Made by a program: the position numbers and the translations under genes. Below are positions 60,123-64,000 of a DNA stretch of 64,000 nt, one piece after another. The notes beneath the pieces were generated by a model. The model was given only the letters and a program-made list of their open reading frames with translations. It was not told where the DNA came from and ran no database searches. Numbering within the stretch: the stretch's first letter is position 1; each line of letters opens with the position of its first letter. The DNA lies in assembly GCF_046719765.1 (NCBI RefSeq), contig NZ_JABEBY010000011.1, positions 48,355-112,354 on the forward strand, written 5' to 3'. The DNA is from Halonotius sp046719765. GTDB taxonomy: Archaea; Halobacteriota; Halobacteria; Halobacteriales; Haloferacaceae.

Positions 60123-60695
60123 ATGGAACGACGCGAAACCTCGCCCAACGTTATCCGCTCCGAGCCCACCGAGCCGGCCACAGAGTCGGCGGCCAGCGAC
60201 GCATCGCTCCGGAGCCTTGTCAAGGATCTCGTCGTCTCCTTCCAGAGCAAGTCGGTGCCGGATCTCCAAGAGATCCGCGAGCGGACGACGATCCGCAACG
60301 TCGTCGACTACCGCGAGATCGACCGCGTGCTCGATCCCGGCTGGGCCGCCGCGCCCGAGATCGTCCAGTTCGGCAACGACGCGCTGGCCGACACGCTCGT
60401 CTTCAGCCACACGAATCGCCCCTACGAGGTGGTTCTGAAACCCGAGGATGTATTCGTGCCGACTGACGACATCGAGGTTTACCTCCTCGATCGCAACCAC
60501 GGCACCCGCCACCGACTCATCCGCACCCTTCCAACGCTTGATGGCGCGCTCGAACATACGGTGTTCAAGTTCACGCACAAACGGTTCGATCCCGACGCAG
60601 TCTACCAGATGTCGATGGTCGGCCCCGAACTCGACAAGGCGATCCCCGTCGGCGACACCGATCTGACGGCGATCGATATCGCGGATCAGGAGTAA
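60123..60695 (+). CDS. Haloarchaeal hypothetical protein
   Basis: 190 residues, soluble. After a 30-residue low-complexity N-terminus: RSLVKDLVVSFQSKSVPDLQ, VVDYREIDRVLDPGWAAAPE, IVQFGNDALADTLVFSHTNR and FTHKRFDPDAVYQMSMVGPE. The alternating strands and many aromatic residues suggest a beta-sandwich. I recognise no family. It has its own promoter region (TTGACTGTAAGAAACAG) in the 168-base gap upstream. Confidence 0.65.
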   Translation: MERRETSPNVIRSEPTEPATESAASDASLRSLVKDLVVSFQSKSVPDLQEIRERTTIRNVVDYREIDRVLDPGWAAAPEIVQFGNDALADTLVFSHTNRPYEVVLKPEDVFVPTDDIEVYLLDRNHGTRHRLIRTLPTLDGALEHTVFKFTHKRFDPDAVYQMSMVGPELDKAIPVGDTDLTAIDIADQE

Positions 60696-60796
60696 CTGCT
60701 CGACGCGCTCCTTGTGGATGTCGACGACGAGTCTCCGGCTGCGGAACCGATAGGATCGACAGCAACAATGAATAGCATTCGATCAAGTATCGCCGT

Positions 60797-61026
60797 ATGA
60801 GTCTCCTCCAACAGCTCGCAGCCGGCCTGAAAGCACTGGTGTTGCTTGAACTGAGCGGGTGTACGCCATCGTCGCGGGGATCGTCTTTTTCGCCTCGGTG
60901 ATCGCCGGGGTGGCGTTGTTGGGTGAGGATCCCGGTTTTATTGTCGGTGGGATCGGTGGTGTCGTCTTTGCGATCGGTGCCGTCTACGTGCTTCAGAAGC
61001 GGCTTCCGTCCCCCAACGATGGGTAG
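60797..61026 (+). pseudogene. Small two-span membrane protein broken by a frameshift
   Basis: From ATG 60797 the frame reads MSLLQQLAAGLKALVLLELS, then runs into a short junk tail. One base later a second frame continues VYAIVAGIVFFASVIAGVAL and GGVVFAIGAVYVLQKRLPS to a stop at 61026. A single missing G at about 60853 (CTGAGCGG for CTGGAGCGG) would join them into a clean protein of about 76 residues with two hydrophobic segments. A sequencing error or a real recent mutation are both possible. It is convergent with the gene at 61028. Confidence 0.65.
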
Positions 61027-61027
61027 G

Positions 61028-61498
61028 CTACTCGGTGTCGATGTGTTCGCCCTGATAGTCGCCGTCGTAGGTGTCCTCGTGGTCGGCCGCGGCGAACACG
61101 AGTTGGCCGACGCGAGCCCCGGCCTCGATCTCGATCTCGTGGTGGACTTCCAGCAGCCCCTCGCCTTTGCCTTCGTAACCGGCGTCCCAAACTGCTGTGT
61201 GTAGCATACAGGAGTTCCGCATCAGCGACGACCGCGGGTAGATAAAGCCGATATGGTTGTCCGGAATCCGGACGGTTTCGGCGTACTGGAGGATGTAGGC
61301 CCCTGGATCGAGGGTGAAGAGGCCATCGTCGGCCTCGATCTCCCGGCGGTCGCCGATCGTTTTCCCATCGCGGCTGATCCGGCCCGCCGTGGTCTGCTCG
61401 TAGATCGCGGCGGCGGTGAGATCGACGCCGTTGGGCTGGATCTGTGTGTCGTTGATGGGTGTTAGCTGCTGGCCGACGAACGCGCCGGATTCAAACAT
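61028..61498 (-). CDS. dut: dUTPase / dCTP deaminase family protein
   Basis: 156 residues. The trimeric dUTPase fold motifs are IQPNGVDLTAAAIYEQTTAG, ADDGLFTLDPGAYILQYAET, GFIYPRSSLMRNSCMLHTAV and WDAGYEGKGEGLLEVHHEIE. PRSSLMR and AVWDAGYEGKGEG are the substrate-binding and catalytic motifs; the Asp in WDAGY is the dUTPase type, so dUTP diphosphatase is more likely than dCTP deaminase. It keeps uracil out of DNA, in line with the uracil-DNA glycosylase gene in the window. Confidence 0.88.
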   Translation of the reverse strand: MFESGAFVGQQLTPINDTQIQPNGVDLTAAAIYEQTTAGRISRDGKTIGDRREIEADDGLFTLDPGAYILQYAETVRIPDNHIGFIYPRSSLMRNSCMLHTAVWDAGYEGKGEGLLEVHHEIEIEAGARVGQLVFAAADHEDTYDGDYQGEHIDTE

Positions 61499-61673
61499 GG
61501 CTGAGCGGTCGCCGGCGATCCCGAAAACAGTACCGGAGCCGGTGGGCTCCTGTCTCGTGTCGCCCCGTGGCTTGGTGGGTCGAACCCGCCGTAGCAGCCT
61601 GCTACCGGCTCGGATCGGGTTTCTCACAGCATACGCGGGATTTATGTCCGCGTAGGCACGACGAGCGAACGTT

Positions 61674-63653
61674 ATGGGACAGACACTTACAGAAAAAATC
61701 CTTGACGATCACCTCGTCGAAGGGGAACTCACCCCCGGTGAGGAGATCGGTATCGAAATCGACCAGACCCTCACGCAGGATACGACCGGCACGATGGTCT
61801 GGCTGCAGTTCGAGGCCCTCGGGCTCGAAGACGTACAGACCGAGCTCGCCGCCCAGTACTGCGACCACCAGACCTACCAGTTCGACTTCAAAAACACCGA
61901 CGACCACCGCTTCCTCCGGTCGGCCGCGGGCACCTTCGGCGCGCATTTCTCCCGTCCCGGCAACGGTATCTGCCACAATGTCCACAAGGAGAACTTTGCC
62001 GCCCCCGGCAAGACGCTGCTGGGCTCCGACAGCCACACGCCGACCCCCGGCGGGCTGGGCCAACTCGCTATCGGCGCGGGCGGCCTCGACATCGCCGTCG
62101 CCATGGGCGGCGGCCCCTACTACGTCGAGATGCCGGAAGTCGTCAACGTCCGACTTGAGGGCGAACTCGAAGGGTGGGCTTCCGCGAAGGATGTCATCCT
62201 TGAGATGCTGCGCCGCCTCTCGGTCAAGGGTGGCGTCGGCAAGGTCTTCGAGTACACCGGCCCCGGCGTCGAGTCGCTGACGGTGCCCGAGCGGACGACG
62301 ATCACCAACATGGGCACCGAGCTCGGTGCCACGTCGTCGATCTTCCCGACCGACGAGCAGACGAAGGACTACCTCGAACGCGTTGGTCGACCCGAGGACT
62401 TCGAGAAACTCGAACCCGACGCCGACGCCGAGTACGCCGACGAGATCACGATCGACCTCGGCGAGCTCGAACCGCTCATCGCCACACCGAGCATGCCCGA
62501 TAACGTCGTGCCCGTCCGGGAGGTTGAAGGCGAGCGCGTCGAGCAGGTCATGATCGGCTCCTGTACGAACGGCAGCTACGAGGACATCCTGCCGGGCGCG
62601 AAGATGCTCAAAGGCCGCGAGGTGGCCAAACACACCGAGATGATTGTCGCCCCCGCCTCGAAGCAGTCCGCGGAGATCCTCGCCCGTCAGGGCTGGACGG
62701 CCGAACTCATGGCTGCTGGCGTCAACTTCTCGGAGGCGACCTGTGGTGCCTGTATCGGGATCGGCCACGTGCCGGCGTCCGACTCCGTCTCGCTGCGTAC
62801 CTTCAACCGCAACTTCGAGGGTCGCTCCGGGATCGAAGACGACAGCGTCTACCTCTGCTCGCCGGAGGTCGCTACCGCCGCGGCGATCAAAGGCGAGATC
62901 ATCGATCCGCGCGACCTTGCCGACGAACTCGGCGACCTCGAACCGCCGGGGATCGAACTGCCGGAGAGCTACGACGGCTCCGACGCCGACCTCATCAGCC
63001 CGGAGGAGTCGATCGACGACGAACTCATCAAGGGGCCGAACATCGGCGACGTGCCGCTGAAGGATGCTCTCGATGAGACGGTCGGCGGCGAGACCATCCT
63101 CAAGATGGACGACAACATCACGACCGACCACATCATCCCCGCGACGGCGGACATCCTGATGTACCGGTCGAACATCGAGAAGCTCTCGGAGTTCACCCTC
63201 TCCCGTATCGACGACACCTTCGCCGACCGCGCCCTTGAGGCCGACGGCGGCGTCCTCGTCGCCGGCGAGAACTACGGCCAAGGCTCCTCGCGGGAACACG
63301 CCGCGCTGTGTCCGATGTATCTCGGTATCGAGGCTGTGTTCGCCGAGAGCTTCGCCCGGATCCACCGCGCGAACCTGTTTAATTTCGGGATCGTCCCGCT
63401 GACGATCGACGAGGAAACCTACGCCAAGATCGAGCAGGGCGACGACATCATCGTCGTCGACGACATCGGTGGCGGCGTCCGTGACGGCTCCGAGGAGTTC
63501 ACCTGCCGCGTCAACGGCGATTGGGAGTTCACCGCCGAGCTCCACGCCTCCGAGCGCGAGCGTGAGATCCTTGCCGCCGGTGGCAAGCTCTCGTGGACGA
63601 AAAACCAGGCGACCGGTGAGAGCGGCAGCGGCCCGACCCCGGCCGACGACTAA
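61674..63653 (+). CDS. acnA: Aconitate hydratase
   Basis: 659 residues. TLTQDTTGTMVWLQFEALG, LLGSDSHTPTPGGLGQLAIG, MIGSCTNGSYEDILPGA and FSEATCGACIGIGHVPASDS show the iron-sulfur Cys ligands (one in SCTNG, two in TCGACIG). The swivel domain is VAGENYGQGSSREHAAL. It isomerises citrate and isocitrate in the TCA cycle; homoaconitase or 2-methylisocitrate dehydratase activity is less likely. The C-terminus ends in a Gly/Ser-rich acidic tail. Confidence 0.95.
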   Translation: MGQTLTEKILDDHLVEGELTPGEEIGIEIDQTLTQDTTGTMVWLQFEALGLEDVQTELAAQYCDHQTYQFDFKNTDDHRFLRSAAGTFGAHFSRPGNGICHNVHKENFAAPGKTLLGSDSHTPTPGGLGQLAIGAGGLDIAVAMGGGPYYVEMPEVVNVRLEGELEGWASAKDVILEMLRRLSVKGGVGKVFEYTGPGVESLTVPERTTITNMGTELGATSSIFPTDEQTKDYLERVGRPEDFEKLEPDADAEYADEITIDLGELEPLIATPSMPDNVVPVREVEGERVEQVMIGSCTNGSYEDILPGAKMLKGREVAKHTEMIVAPASKQSAEILARQGWTAELMAAGVNFSEATCGACIGIGHVPASDSVSLRTFNRNFEGRSGIEDDSVYLCSPEVATAAAIKGEIIDPRDLADELGDLEPPGIELPESYDGSDADLISPEESIDDELIKGPNIGDVPLKDALDETVGGETILKMDDNITTDHIIPATADILMYRSNIEKLSEFTLSRIDDTFADRALEADGGVLVAGENYGQGSSREHAALCPMYLGIEAVFAESFARIHRANLFNFGIVPLTIDEETYAKIEQGDDIIVVDDIGGGVRDGSEEFTCRVNGDWEFTAELHASEREREILAAGGKLSWTKNQATGESGSGPTPADD

Positions 63654-63968
63654 GCGGTTCGCTCCCCCGTTCGACTTTTATTAACGCTGAGCACGCCGAG
63701 TCGTCGCTGTGGCGTGTCGCCCGGATTCCTGTGTGCTACTGTCCCATGGATACGCAAAACGGGAGTGTTTCGTCTGGAGACTGCTGTCCTCGCCGGCATG
63801 TCGGTTTCGGTGGTTCTGTGTGGCTTCTCCGATGAGCTGACCACCAGCATAGATATCAGATCTGATAGCTGGTGGAAAATTTATTTACATCATCCTCGCC
63901 GACATACTGGTAGTCCCTTGATCTAATGAGTACGAAAAGTTTTGTTAGCTAAGCTTGATAGAGGAGTA
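63654..63968. other. 315-base gap after aconitase
   Basis: Beyond the nested palindrome it holds TTTTATTAACGC just after the aconitase stop and an AT-rich leader to the right-edge gene. I see no convincing coding frame. Confidence 0.55.
63841..63875. promoter_or_regulatory. Nested palindrome before right-edge gene
   Basis: CCACCAGC and GCTGGTGG form 8-base arms; between them TATCAGATCTGATA is a perfect 14-base palindrome abutting the right arm, with a 5-base bulge on the left. AAAATTTATTTACATC follows directly and looks like a TATA region. It may be an operator for the gene at 63969 or a 3' structure of the aconitase mRNA. Confidence 0.5.
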
Positions 63969-64000
63969 ATGGAGCGCTCACGTCGAAAGGAGATTGAGCA
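63969..64000 (+). CDS. Start of a gene cut by the right edge
   Basis: ATG at 63969 preceded by GAGGAGTA, a good ribosome site, and open to the edge: MERSRRKEIE. Ten residues are too few to identify it. Confidence 0.45.
   Translation, partial: MERSRRKEIE

Noticed and set aside
61602..63545. A 647-codon open frame on the minus strand
   Set aside because: It lies antisense to aconitase, which has unmistakable motifs. Long antisense frames are a by-product of GC3-rich coding sequence.
63714..63926. A 70-codon open frame after aconitase
   Set aside because: It runs through the nested palindrome and promoter-like AT stretch and has no protein-like character.

Overview
The window is haloarchaeal chromosome. 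The evidence is high GC with strongly acidic, GC3-rich proteins, archaeal informational genes (aIF2-beta with a TRAM tail, rpoP, rpoL, RfcS, prefoldin beta, Pcc1, deoxyhypusine synthase, L37Ae), a SAMP2 ubiquitin-like modifier, a Zim-like CTAG methyltransferase, Brp/Blh and bacterio-opsin-activator-type regulators, and many families known only from Halobacteria. The style fits Haloferacales/Halorubrum-like organisms, but the genus cannot be fixed from sequence alone. Most of the window is stable core genome. Accessory DNA is concentrated at about 20.8-25.97 kb and 38.5-40.7 kb, with smaller signs at 27.0-27.9, 31.9-33.4 and 53.6-54.2 kb.

Layout. 0-4.8 kb: a DUF5305-like membrane protein cut by the left edge, a zinc-ribbon acidic protein, a small winged-helix protein, a YgfZ/GcvT-like folate protein, a membrane metal-dependent hydrolase and aIF2-beta. 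4.9-12.1 kb: a cobalamin nucleotide-loop/adenosylation cluster (HAD phosphatase, CbiB, CobS, CobY, CobD, CobA, CbiP, one unknown protein). 12.1-15.9 kb: rpl37ae-rpoP-pcc1-pfdB-DUF3194 and then purL. 16-20.7 kb: a Fic protein, an orphan iron/polyamine-type ABC ATPase, a small membrane protein and a GH13 alpha-glucosidase. 20.8-26 kb: an accessory stretch with a coiled-coil membrane protein, a winged-helix regulator, a hicB gene with a broken hicA, and a very AT-rich 941-residue PHP-SMC ATPase of TrlF type, ending at deoxyhypusine synthase. 27-31.8 kb: a divergent regulator/partner pair, hisF, rpoL, a candidate structured RNA, a uracil-DNA glycosylase, a DUF5793-like protein, a cold-shock protein and a GNAT enzyme. 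31.9-38.3 kb: a DUF234-type ATPase behind a perfect palindrome, tRNA-Glu, RlmE, Zim-like methylase, GNAT, redoxin, SAMP2, RfcS and a glycine-rich small protein.

38.5-40.7 kb: an HTH regulator, a small protein and a receiver-PAS protein between two diverged inverted repeats. 40.9-48.8 kb: a minus-strand operon of two PrkA-type kinases, YeaH/YhbH and SpoVR. 49-53.6 kb: carotenoid/retinal and respiration genes (Brp/Blh, CrtI-like desaturase, malate:quinone oxidoreductase). 53.6-54.2 kb: tandem repeats carrying copies of the 3' end of tRNA-Lys, then the intact tRNA. 54.3-64 kb: DUF7119-like protein, two small proteins, ferredoxin nitrite/sulfite reductase, DUF6360-like protein, a 7TM histidine kinase, a hypothetical, a frameshifted small membrane gene, a dUTPase/dCTP-deaminase-family enzyme, aconitase and the start of a gene cut by the right edge.

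The strongest leads are the AT-rich PHP-SMC gene beside a truncated hicA (a probable horizontally acquired defence gene), the inverted-repeat-bounded regulatory segment, the perfect 14-bp palindrome before the DUF234 ATPase, a possible terminator-ended structured RNA upstream of rpoL, an L37Ae protein without its zinc cysteines, and the tRNA-Lys-derived repeat array. Functional calls rest on motif recognition by eye; no database search was run.
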